Origin: an uncultured Fretibacterium sp.
GTDB lineage: Bacteria; Synergistota; Synergistia; Synergistales; Aminobacteriaceae
Direction of reading: 5' to 3'
Assembly (NCBI GenBank): GCA_937915755.1
Contig: CALGGR010000325.1
Location: forward strand, 1-64,000
DNA: 64,000 bases
Shown: positions 26,031-33,487 of the stretch, piece after piece
Numbering within the stretch: the first letter of the stretch is position 1
Layout: each line of letters starts with the position of its first letter
Notes under the pieces: model-generated
Databases searched by the model: none
Told to the model about the DNA's origin: nothing
Seen by the model: only the letters and a program-made list of their open reading frames with translations
Translations under genes and position numbers: made by a program

Positions 26031-26042
26031 TGTTCTCACCTC

Positions 26043-27335
26043 CTATAGCGTGTATGCTCCGAGCCTCGTATAGCCCAATTCGCTTGTAGCCCCTGTGATT
26101 GCCTGAAGCTCAACCGTTATAGAGCCATCATCAGCGAGTGAACCGTTCCAGCCTCCAGCGATTACGTTCGCCTCCTCAGCATAGCCGATGACCTTCTCCA
26201 TTGCGGGAAGATGAATAACCTCGTTAGCGTTTCCGGCGGTTACACATGCGTTTCCTTCAGGACATGAGTCCGCGAGCGACTGACTTGCTCCGTCCTGCCC
26301 CGCGTATTCGTCGGTCAAAAGAGCTGTCTTTATGCCGAGACGTTCAGCTTTCCAGCAGTTCATGATGAGGTCAGCGTCAGGATTCCCGAAGCCCTCCTCA
26401 GTGATTACGAGGCCATCAAGTCCGAGCATTGCCGCTAGTTTCGTGGCATATGATGAGCTTCTTCGCTTGTCTGCGAGTGTAACGTTCTCGTTCGTAACTA
26501 TGCAGGCTACGAAGTTGAAATCCTTTCCGTGACGCTTCAACATGTCAGCGATGACGGGGTTGTTCTGGTGTGAGTACGTGCTGTTCTTGTCGCAGGCAGA
26601 TACACAGTTCCCAGACACTATTGCTCCGTCCATGACCTCAAGCGGAGAGATTATCGTCGGGAGTATTCGCTTGACATCAACGCCGTAAAGGTAAGTGTCA
26701 TGAAGCAAGCCTTGTGTCTGTAGCATGTAGAGGTAGCCTACTTTCGGAAGCTCTGGAAAACTATTCATGCCCTCGCGGATATTTGCCTGCTCGTAGACAT
26801 CGACGGTATCAGCTTTGACCTCCGCGCACGACTTTGCGAGATATGCCGCCGCTTTAAGCCCCGCCATTCTGCAAGCCTTCTCGTAATCGTGCTTGTCCAT
26901 GTTCGGGTCAGAAGGTTCGAGAACGAGGACGACGTTGCATGTCTTGGAGTACGGTGTGTAATCAGCTCCAGGCCCCGACATGTCGATTATTCCCTCCTGA
27001 AATCGCACCAGCTTTCCGGCCGTGAGTACAGCACAGCCAGTGAGGACTAATGTCTTTCCCTCGCCGACCGTCTCAACATCACTCAGCATTCCCGGAAAAA
27101 CCTGACCGCTTCCCTCAATCTTCCAGCGCGGTTCGATGACATCTTTTACGGGCATTACGCGCACTTTTTCGCCGGGCATAGCAATATCAACGTCGAGATT
27201 TTTCCCGAGCAGCGGATCTTCAGCTATGAGCGAAAGTAATTCGGCCTTGTTGACGCTGAGAGTACCGTCAGCAAAACCAGTCTTGTCGGAAAATTTCAGG
27301 CTCTTAACGTTAAGCCTGTGAAGTTCCAGTCTCAA
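26043..27335 (-). CDS. grdE: Glycine reductase component B pyruvoyl proprotein GrdE
   Basis: 430 residues from a TTG start with AAGGAGG 8 bases upstream (the RBS overlaps the end of grdX). Family landmarks: RLELHRLNVKSLKFSDKT at the N-terminus, and the processing region DGAIVSGNCVSACDKNSTY. In characterised GrdE a cysteine here is converted into the pyruvoyl group on autocatalytic cleavage; Cys248 (before DKN) is the likely residue. The pyruvoyl carbonyl binds the amino group of glycine. The late GYGN-type region (EEGFGNPDADLIMNC) and DGASQSLADSCPEGNA are conserved. It precedes grdB by 12 bases. Confidence 0.95.
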   Translation of the reverse strand: MRLELHRLNVKSLKFSDKTGFADGTLSVNKAELLSLIAEDPLLGKNLDVDIAMPGEKVRVMPVKDVIEPRWKIEGSGQVFPGMLSDVETVGEGKTLVLTGCAVLTAGKLVRFQEGIIDMSGPGADYTPYSKTCNVVLVLEPSDPNMDKHDYEKACRMAGLKAAAYLAKSCAEVKADTVDVYEQANIREGMNSFPELPKVGYLYMLQTQGLLHDTYLYGVDVKRILPTIISPLEVMDGAIVSGNCVSACDKNSTYSHQNNPVIADMLKRHGKDFNFVACIVTNENVTLADKRRSSSYATKLAAMLGLDGLVITEEGFGNPDADLIMNCWKAERLGIKTALLTDEYAGQDGASQSLADSCPEGNACVTAGNANEVIHLPAMEKVIGYAEEANVIAGGWNGSLADDGSITVELQAITGATSELGYTRLGAYTL

Positions 27336-27338
27336 AAT

Positions 27339-27755
27339 TCATTCCTCCTTCATTGATAACAACGGAGCAGCATCAAGGTTTTGATGACTAATCAGCCCGT
27401 ACTGCTCAAGGCTCTCCCTCAACAGCTCGGAATCTATGTACGCATAATCAGCCCGCGTGTCCTCGTCAAGTTCATTCGGCGTGATTAACTTGCAGGACTC
27501 GTAGACATGCACAGCTTCTTCAATTATTGAGAGGGATTCCATTTCGGCAGGCCCTTTCAGACTGTCAATCAATACTGACCTGAAAGGCTGATGATTTGGC
27601 CTGAGATTACCGCACAGGGGGTGGGTGATGATTTTGCTTCCAAGATGAACAAGGCTTCGGACACGAATCAGAACATCAAGCGAAGAACCGTCAATGAGTT
27701 CCGCGTTTTTGATGTTCGAGAATAAATCCGAGTTGTTGGTAATCAACGTAAGCAT
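27339..27755 (-). CDS. grdX: GrdX protein
   Basis: 138 residues; matches GrdX, a small protein of unknown function found at the start of many glycine-reductase operons. Recognisable parts are MLTLITNNSDLF, RSLVHLGSKIITHPLCGNLRPNHQPFRSVLI and SLKGPAEMESLSIIEEAV. It is the first gene behind the glycine riboswitch and its stop overlaps the grdE ribosome-binding site (AAGGAGGAATGA). It may regulate or assist GrdB/E maturation; this is unproven. Confidence 0.88.
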   Translation of the reverse strand: MLTLITNNSDLFSNIKNAELIDGSSLDVLIRVRSLVHLGSKIITHPLCGNLRPNHQPFRSVLIDSLKGPAEMESLSIIEEAVHVYESCKLITPNELDEDTRADYAYIDSELLRESLEQYGLISHQNLDAAPLLSMKEE

Positions 27756-27811
27756 AAATCAAAGCCCTCCTCCTGTATCTTCTGCATCTGTTGCCGTTAA
27801 TACAGACGAAC

Positions 27812-27930
27812 AAAAAGGCTTCAGAAGACCTGTCGGGATACAATTCTTTTGCCTGAGAGTTTCACAGTGTTGAAAGTTTGCCCCTTCGGCGGCCCGTAAG
27901 ACTATAAAGGCTCTCTCGTGTATCCGTCTT
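27812..27930 (-). ncRNA. Glycine riboswitch upstream of grdX-grdE-grdB
   Basis: The - strand carries the conserved aptamer: CGAGAGAGCC, then GGGCCGCCGAAGGGGCAAA, then TGAAACTCTCAGGCAAAAGAA and TATCCCGACAGG. The GAGAG/CTCTC pairing and the CCGAAGG...GCAAA and CUCAGGCAAAAG motifs are diagnostic of the glycine class. Only one full aptamer is visible. Downstream, AGGC and AGAA of the aptamer 3' strand can alternatively pair with TTCT and GCCT just before TTTTTG, forming a terminator. That layout predicts that glycine binding turns grdXEB on. Confidence 0.93.
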
Positions 27931-27962
27931 TCAGGTATGATTGAATGTGAACCGATAGAGAA

Positions 27963-27992
27963 ATTATACTATAACTGTGAATTGGAAGGTAA
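27963..27992 (-). promoter_or_regulatory. Putative promoter of the glycine-riboswitch transcript
   Basis: TATAAT (27963-27968, - strand) lies 18 bases after TTACCT, about 30 bases upstream of the aptamer start. It directly follows the terminator of the preceding operon, so grdXEB is a separate transcription unit. Confidence 0.55.
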
Positions 27993-27993
27993 G

Positions 27994-28026
27994 AAAAAAC
28001 TGCCCCTGTGTGATTTCAGAGGCAGT
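27994..28026 (-). terminator. Intrinsic terminator of the trxA-grdA-grdC-grdD-DUF3343 operon
   Basis: On the - strand ACTGCC-T-CTG and CAG-G-GGCAGT form a nearly perfect stem, followed by TTTTTTC. It starts 6 bases after the DUF3343 stop codon. Confidence 0.85.
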
Positions 28027-28032
28027 ATATTT

Positions 28033-28254
28033 TTACTCGTCTATGTCGTGGTAGCCTGCTACCTGTATTTTCTTATCGCCCGCAATTTCCTCAACCTTGC
28101 TTCTCATTTCGCACGGAAATTCACAGGCAAGCCCGCAGCTTGATGACAGCTTTCGCGGAACAGGCGCAATCCTCGCGTTAATTCCCGCACCCCTGCATGT
28201 CCTCTCGAACATTAAGGCGGCACTCGTTGTCTTGAACGTAGCCAGGCAGCTCAC
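28033..28254 (-). CDS. DUF3343 protein (putative Se/S carrier-like)
   Basis: 73 residues. It matches the small DUF3343 family: LATFKTTSAALMFERTCRGAGI, IAPVPRKLSSSCGLACEF with a Cys-x-x-x-Cys pair, then a short acidic end. DUF3343 proteins are annotated as putative Se/S carriers because they accompany YedF and selenium genes. The ATG overlaps the final base of grdD, and it is last before the terminator. A second DUF3343 gene closes the dehydratase operon at 54 kb. Confidence 0.82.
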   Translation of the reverse strand: MSCLATFKTTSAALMFERTCRGAGINARIAPVPRKLSSSCGLACEFPCEMRSKVEEIAGDKKIQVAGYHDIDE

Positions 28255-29399
28255 TACAGATAACCGTTAGCTTTCAGGATTTCGGCGGCCTTGCTCATAT
28301 GACGGGCAGGCATCTTTATTACAGGCCCTGTACAGCCCATAGCACTCTCCGCGTAAATTCCTTCCTTCCAGAGAACTTTTACGGCGTTGTCGATTTCGAG
28401 AACGTCAATCCCGTGAAGCTCATCGTCCGTAGGCTCTGCGGGAGGTGCCTTGACTTCCTCAGCCTGTGCCGTCTTAGGCGTTAGTGCCTCTATCTCGTCA
28501 TCGAGACCCGCTTTCCTTGCGGCCTTGAGTTCGTCAGCGACCTTCTCAGGAAGACTGCCCGCAATGACGCTCGCAGTAAATGCCAAAGCGTTTGCGATTA
28601 CCGGCGCACCAGACGCACGCGAAACGATGGAGACGACATTCTTCCAGCCCTCGCCGCATGAAGGCCCGTAGCCCCAGCCCGTAGCCTCGTAGCTTCCGCC
28701 CGTCGTGAACGATGAGAACATCTTTACGAGTACGTTCCCTGTCAGCGTGTCCGTAACGCAAATGTCAACGGCACCCGTGAGAATGTCATTGCCCCTGAGT
28801 ACGCTTCCACCGTCTGCCCTTGTCGACGTTCCGAACGTAACATCATAGCCTTTCTCCTTCATTCGCGTTAATGCCCTGAATACAGGCTGTGCGGTGTCAA
28901 CATTCAATATTCCGACTGTAGGATTTGTGATGCCGAGTGCCTTTGCGACCGCGATTCCGTAGACAGCATTGCGTAACATTGCTTCGCCTCTCACGGTTGA
29001 CGATGTTCCTGTTGTCGACGCGAGAATCATCGGTCTTCCGCGTCCTGGCGTGAAAACTCTCCCTATTGTAGTAACGCCCAGAGGGAACGGGAAGTGCATC
29101 GCCACAGCCCCCGCAACCTCGCTATTCTTCACGGCCTCCTCAAGCCTCGCGGGAATTTCGCACTCCTCGCATTCTATGTACTCCAAATCCTCATAGCCTT
29201 TGACCTTTGGCCCAATGAGTACTGGGATTACGCTGCTTGAGTTCTGGAGGGCCAGTGCTGCGCCTCTTGCTATCTCCTCAGCTCCATGCTCACTTCCTGA
29301 TGCCATGAGGCCGACGCGAGTTTTCGGGCCGCCTGACTTTGCGCTCTCGATAATCTCACTCAGTGCCTCACCGACTAATTTCTTGATTACGTCCGACAT
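28254..29399 (-). CDS. grdD: Glycine reductase component C subunit alpha GrdD
   Basis: 381 residues; resembles phosphate acyltransferase/FabH-interacting folds used by GrdD. Landmarks are VGLMASGSEHGAEEIARGAALAL, GVTTIGRVFTPGRGRPMILASTTGTSSTVRGEA and VGILNVDTAQPVFRALTRMKEKGY; the C-terminus carries SAMGCTGPVIKMP. With GrdC it releases the acetyl group from Se-carboxymethyl-GrdA as acetyl phosphate, which yields ATP through acetate kinase. Starts 2 bases after grdC. Confidence 0.94.
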   Translation of the reverse strand: MSDVIKKLVGEALSEIIESAKSGGPKTRVGLMASGSEHGAEEIARGAALALQNSSSVIPVLIGPKVKGYEDLEYIECEECEIPARLEEAVKNSEVAGAVAMHFPFPLGVTTIGRVFTPGRGRPMILASTTGTSSTVRGEAMLRNAVYGIAVAKALGITNPTVGILNVDTAQPVFRALTRMKEKGYDVTFGTSTRADGGSVLRGNDILTGAVDICVTDTLTGNVLVKMFSSFTTGGSYEATGWGYGPSCGEGWKNVVSIVSRASGAPVIANALAFTASVIAGSLPEKVADELKAARKAGLDDEIEALTPKTAQAEEVKAPPAEPTDDELHGIDVLEIDNAVKVLWKEGIYAESAMGCTGPVIKMPARHMSKAAEILKANGYL

Positions 29400-29401
29400 T
29401 T

Positions 29402-30943
29402 TTACGCCAACTTTCCGGCAACTTCACCAAGTGCCTCAAGAATCATTGCCTTTATGTCGTCCTTGCTGACTGATGAAGTTTTTGCGACTGGTTCGGGCTT
29501 CTCAATGAGGAACGATGCACCGTCGGCCAAGTTCGTCAGCCTTGCGAGGAAAAGCGAGCCTTTCCCGATGATCATCGCGCGCTTTATTTTGCCCTCTTTA
29601 ATCATCTCACATGCCGGCCCAATGAACGGTACGCCTGCGGGGATATGCCCCTGAGTGTGAGCGTATCCGATTGTCCCGTGCTTCTTGATGAAATCCATCA
29701 TTGCGGGCTTCTCGATGGCTTTCTTCATTACAGCGAGTGCCGCGATCATCTTTATGTTAGCGAGAGGAACGTTTCCAGCTCCTGCCGGCTCTGTGATTTC
29801 GTGGTTCTGAAGTTCGGGAGCGTAACGGTCAACATCTGTAAACGTTAGCCCCGCTGCCTGCAAAGGCTCAAACGTCAACGCACTCGTTACAGCCTGAGGA
29901 GCACCGCCCGCACCTACTGTGTGTTTACCCAGAACGTCAAGCCTCATAACCGGCATAGTCCCGTCGTCAGGAACAAGCAAGACAGCGAAACTTCCAACGC
30001 AATCCTCAAGGGCGGTTAAATTTTTCTTCACGTGGTCGCGTGAGTTCATGTAGAGTTTTGGGATTGACCCTCCAGCAACAACGGCGATGTTCTTCCTTGC
30101 GCCCGAAGCAACCTGAGAAGCAGCGTTAATCATTGCGTTCACTGGCCCGGCGCAGAAGCCTCTGACATCACAGCCCGACGCGTTCACGCACCCTGCAACC
30201 TCAGCGATTGCCTTTGCGAAATTTCCGCCTGCTCTCTGACCTACATCACCCGCGCCCTCCTCTGAACACTCAATAACGAAGTCGAGGTCATTGGGATTAA
30301 GTCCGCTGTTCTTGAGGAGATGGAGGAGTGCTAGAACTCCCGACGCTTTTCCCGCGAGGTTCTCAAGCAGTACGTGAGCTGTGAGGCACTGGTCTGTGGG
30401 GTGTCCGCTTCTTATGCAGCCTACGGGGGCGTTGTTGTGGTAGAGGTAAAGCCCTGAACGCTCCTTGACTTCGGTCTCAATCTCTGAGAGTTCGTGCATG
30501 TTCTTTGGACGAACCACACGCTTGACGATTGCCTCTGTGATTACGGGGTCTTCGGCTAACTTTTTGCTCACTTCTTCGGCAAAATTCTTTTCAAGCCAGA
30601 CAAGTTCAAACTCGTCGCACGCGCTTATGAGTCCCAAGAACTCATCTTCAGGCATAAGCTCACCGAACTTCCCGAAACGATTTGCCTTTTCGTCAGGAAG
30701 CGGATTGTTCACCCAGCCCGAAGGAAGTCCCTCGAACTCCTCGTAGCTTATTCCGCCGATGTACGTCTGGTTCGGAGCGTAATGCAACGCCTGCTCGTAG
30801 GTCTGAAGATGCTTAGGGAGCGCGTCGAGGTATTCCTGCTCCTTTCCGCTGTGAGCGGCTTCGTAGGGTGTTCCGCCGTAATGGCTTCCGGTTTCGGGCG
30901 CATGGTTCAGGCAATAAGAATAACTCTTGATTCCAACCTTCAT
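29402..30943 (-). CDS. grdC: Glycine reductase component C subunit beta GrdC
   Basis: 513 residues; thiolase/FabH-like fold. Landmarks are KVGIKSYSYCLNHAPE, HNNAPVGCIRSGHPTDQCLTAHVLLENLAGKASG, a Cys-containing block NASGCDVRGFCAGPVNAMINAA and YAHTQGHIPAGVPFIGPA. It forms component C with GrdD and accepts the acetyl unit as a thioester before phosphorolysis. An intrinsic terminator lies between grdA and this gene, so its transcription is probably lower than that of trxA-grdA. Confidence 0.94.
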   Translation of the reverse strand: MKVGIKSYSYCLNHAPETGSHYGGTPYEAAHSGKEQEYLDALPKHLQTYEQALHYAPNQTYIGGISYEEFEGLPSGWVNNPLPDEKANRFGKFGELMPEDEFLGLISACDEFELVWLEKNFAEEVSKKLAEDPVITEAIVKRVVRPKNMHELSEIETEVKERSGLYLYHNNAPVGCIRSGHPTDQCLTAHVLLENLAGKASGVLALLHLLKNSGLNPNDLDFVIECSEEGAGDVGQRAGGNFAKAIAEVAGCVNASGCDVRGFCAGPVNAMINAASQVASGARKNIAVVAGGSIPKLYMNSRDHVKKNLTALEDCVGSFAVLLVPDDGTMPVMRLDVLGKHTVGAGGAPQAVTSALTFEPLQAAGLTFTDVDRYAPELQNHEITEPAGAGNVPLANIKMIAALAVMKKAIEKPAMMDFIKKHGTIGYAHTQGHIPAGVPFIGPACEMIKEGKIKRAMIIGKGSLFLARLTNLADGASFLIEKPEPVAKTSSVSKDDIKAMILEALGEVAGKLA

Positions 30944-30965
30944 TGTTTATTCTCCGTTCATGATA

Positions 30966-31003
30966 AAGAAAAATGCACGGAGCTTTTGAATTTCCCCGTG
31001 CAT
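30966..31003 (-). terminator. Internal terminator/attenuator between grdA and grdC
   Basis: On the - strand ATGCACGG and CCGTGCAT make an 8-bp perfect stem with a loop of about 15 bases, followed by TTTTTC. It lies 18 bases after the grdA stop inside an otherwise co-directional operon. Confidence 0.8.
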
Positions 31004-31020
31004 AAAAATCTCAGAATGCT

Positions 31021-31497
31021 TTATTCAATAACATCTTTGCTGTACTGGTCGCGCATACCTTTGACTGCTTCGGCTAATGCGTCGGGTTCGAGTACCATTT
31101 CCATCATGCTGATCTGTTCTTCCCAAGCTGCCGGATCGCATTCAGCTCTGATTACAGGATCAAAAATATGATACACAGGGAGTTCCAACGAAACTCCGGC
31201 GAGTGGGCCTGCATAAGTCGGGTCTCCTGCTGCAACTGTCTCGGCGTAAATCTCCGCGCCTTCCGCGTCAGATGAGCCAAGAATTACGATACAGTCCGTC
31301 CCATACTTTTCACCAGCGTCCTTAACTCTCTGCTGGTTCTGCAAGTCCATCGCACCTGCGGCCGTTCAGACAAAGCACTCGGTCGCTGAGAATATTATCT
31401 CTGCGCCGCTGTCTTTGAGACATGCTTCCATTGCAGGGCCGGGAACACCATCGCGTTCACCGAGAAGCAACAATTTCTTTCCTGCAAGTTTCCCCAT
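31021..31497 (-). CDS. grdA: Glycine/sarcosine/betaine reductase selenoprotein A GrdA (in-frame UGA = Sec44)
   Basis: 158 residues when the TGA at 31366-31368 is read as Sec44. The N-terminus MGKLAGKKLLLLGERDGVPG and the active site ATECFV-U-TAAGAMDLQ match GrdA. The ATG at 31497 has GAAGG 8 bases upstream. GrdA carries the carboxymethyl group on its selenol and is regenerated by thioredoxin. The same GrdA serves both component B systems in this window (glycine and betaine/sarcosine type). The coding part after the UGA alone looks like a 109-codon gene and would be mis-called. Confidence 0.96.
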
Positions 31498-31587
31498 GTC
31501 TGACACCTTCCCTTCGTTAAAATTTTTTGTTAGCTGACTGATTGAAAACCGGAATTTTTTATCTCCTGTACTTCATTCCTTCTGAAA

Positions 31588-31926
31588 CTACCCTACAAGC
31601 TCGTCGACTTTGGCCGTGATAGCCTCGATTGTGAGGTCATCTCCGCCTAGTCTTGCTACCTCCTGCCCCTCCTTGTAGAACAAGAAAGTGGGCTGTGCCA
31701 TAACAGCAGGACGCACCATCATTGCGACCCTGCGGTTCTTCGACGTATCGACTGAGCAGAACTTGAACTTCCCCTCGTACTTGGGATTTTCAGCAAGCTC
31801 ATGATACTTAGGCATCAACGCCATGCAAGGCCCGCACTTAGGCCCCCAGAAGTCAAGCACAGCAGGTACTGGGCTGTTCTTGAACTCGGCCTCGAAATTC
31901 TCCTTTGTTATTTCAACGACTGCCAA
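31588..31926 (-). CDS. trxA: Thioredoxin of the glycine reductase system
   Basis: 112 residues from the TTG at 31926, where AGGTGAT lies 5 bases before it. An ATG 16 codons upstream gives an atypical extension. The active site is DFWGPKCGPC (Cys31, Cys34): the Trp that normally precedes the first Cys is Lys, as is common in glycine-reductase thioredoxins. The cis-Pro is in AQPTFLF. It reduces the selenide/disulfide formed on GrdA, passing electrons from the thioredoxin reductase encoded at 40.8 kb. First gene of the grdACD operon. Confidence 0.92.
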   Translation of the reverse strand: MAVVEITKENFEAEFKNSPVPAVLDFWGPKCGPCMALMPKYHELAENPKYEGKFKFCSVDTSKNRRVAMMVRPAVMAQPTFLFYKEGQEVARLGGDDLTIEAITAKVDELVG

Positions 31927-31963
31927 CGTAATCACCTCGAATTTCACTTGGGAATTTAGGCTA

Positions 31964-31992
31964 ATTTTCGTCAAAAAATCCCTTTATGTCAA
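31964..31992 (-). promoter_or_regulatory. Putative promoter for trxA-grdA
   Basis: TTGACA (31987-31992, - strand) is followed after 17 bases by GAAAAT (31964-31969). The -35 is perfect and the -10 weak. It lies 38 bases before the trxA start in the region shared with the divergent grdI-type gene. No riboswitch is recognisable here. Confidence 0.4.
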
Positions 31993-32154
31993 CACTAAAA
32001 ATAATTATGGAACTTATAACATTTTTCACTATTGAATTTATATTTTACTTGCAAGAAAATTTCACAAGCTGAATTGATTGAAACTTACTCGGAAATTTAT
32101 TATCGGACTGACTTCATATTGTCATCAAAAAAATCAAAGGATGTGAAGTTCAGT

Positions 32155-33465
32155 ATGAGACTTGAAATTGGAGCGTTCAAGGTCAAGGACATACAATTCG
32201 GAGACAAGACTTTCTACTCCGACGGTGTCCTCACGCTCAACAAAGAAGAACTGCTGAAGGTCGTACATGAGGACGAGCATATAACTACAGCCGACCTGAA
32301 AATCGTACACCCAGGCGACAATGTGGTGTTATGCCCCGTCAAAGAAGCCGTTGAAATGCGCTGCAAAGTTTCCGGAGGACACGGGATTTTTCCGGGCGTT
32401 CTCTCGGAGATGGAGATTGCAGGTTCAGGCCGTACACACTGCCTTCAAGATTGTGCGTTGATAGTCGTAGGTGAACACGCCGGAGGATTTCAGGACGGTG
32501 TGATCGCTATGGGCGGAAAGTATCAGCATCACACGATTTTCGGAGATATGCCGAACTTGGTGCTTGTTGCGGATACAGATGAAGATTTTGAGCGTCATGA
32601 ACAGCAGAAGAAGAACCACGCTCTACGATGGGCGGGAATGAGACTCGCTGAGTACATAGGTCAGTGCGTCAAAGACCTTGAGCCTGAGGAATTAGAGGTC
32701 TATGATCTCCCCTCTATCCCAGAAAGAAGCGAAGATGTCAAGAAACTTCCGGGCGTTCTCTATGTGTTACAGCCACAGACACAGATGGAGGCAATGGGCT
32801 ACAACACATTGATTTACGGCTGGGACGGTAACCACATTCTCCCGACGCTGATGCACCCCAATGAATTGCTTGACGGCTGCATGGTGTCAGGCTCATTCAT
32901 GCCGACAAGCTCAAAAATTTCGACGTATGAGTTCGCGGTGAACCCCATGTTGAAAAGGCTCTATAAGCAGCACGGAAAGACCATCAACTTCTTGGGCGTT
33001 CTAATGTCAACACTCAACGTCAAGATGGACGAGAAAGTCCGCTGTGTGAAGATGGCCGGTCAGATTGCTACGAGCGTGGGCGCGCAGGGTGCTGTCGTTG
33101 TTGAGGAAGGTTACGGCAACCCTGATGTCGATTACACGGCAATGCTCGTTGAACTTGAGAGGCTCGGCATAAAGACGGTAGGGCTTTCGGACGAATGCAC
33201 GGGACGCGACGGAGCATCACAGCCGCTTGTGTCGATGAACCCTGCTACGAATGCGCTTGTTACAACGGGCAACGTCTCCCAGATGTATGAATTCCCCTCA
33301 GGAATGGAAGTTATCGGGGAACTTGAAGCCCTTGCACGCGATGGAAATTCCGGCGGCTGGGAAGGCTGCATCAGACCTGACGGCTCATTCGTCATGGAGA
33401 ATAACGGAATGTTCTGCGCCAACCACATAAGCGGATATTCCAAGAGAACGTGCGCTGATTTCTAG
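32155..33465 (+). CDS. grdI: Betaine/sarcosine-type reductase component B proprotein (GrdI/GrdG family)
   Basis: 436 residues from the ATG at 32155, where the family N-terminus MRLEIGAFKVKDIQFGDKTF begins; the frame is open upstream but unlike the family. It is a paralogue of the GrdE at 26 kb. At the processing site GrdE has SGNCVSACDKNSTY, while this protein has SGSFMPTSSKISTY, so the pyruvoyl-forming Cys aligns with Ser252. Betaine specificity is inferred from the BCCT transporter downstream; sarcosine (GrdG) remains possible. It pairs with the selenoprotein that starts 22 bases later. Confidence 0.85.
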   Translation: MRLEIGAFKVKDIQFGDKTFYSDGVLTLNKEELLKVVHEDEHITTADLKIVHPGDNVVLCPVKEAVEMRCKVSGGHGIFPGVLSEMEIAGSGRTHCLQDCALIVVGEHAGGFQDGVIAMGGKYQHHTIFGDMPNLVLVADTDEDFERHEQQKKNHALRWAGMRLAEYIGQCVKDLEPEELEVYDLPSIPERSEDVKKLPGVLYVLQPQTQMEAMGYNTLIYGWDGNHILPTLMHPNELLDGCMVSGSFMPTSSKISTYEFAVNPMLKRLYKQHGKTINFLGVLMSTLNVKMDEKVRCVKMAGQIATSVGAQGAVVVEEGYGNPDVDYTAMLVELERLGIKTVGLSDECTGRDGASQPLVSMNPATNALVTTGNVSQMYEFPSGMEVIGELEALARDGNSGGWEGCIRPDGSFVMENNGMFCANHISGYSKRTCADF

Positions 33466-33487
33466 TACGAAGGGGGGAAAAGTAAAA

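Noticed and set aside
31021..31350. A separate 109-codon gene at the grdA position
   Set aside because: It is the portion of GrdA after the Sec codon; the N-terminus with the CFV-U active site is in frame upstream.
32032..32154. 41-codon N-terminal extension of the GrdI-type protein
   Set aside because: The extension is unlike the family, is AT-rich intergenic sequence, and the family N-terminus begins at the ATG at 32155.
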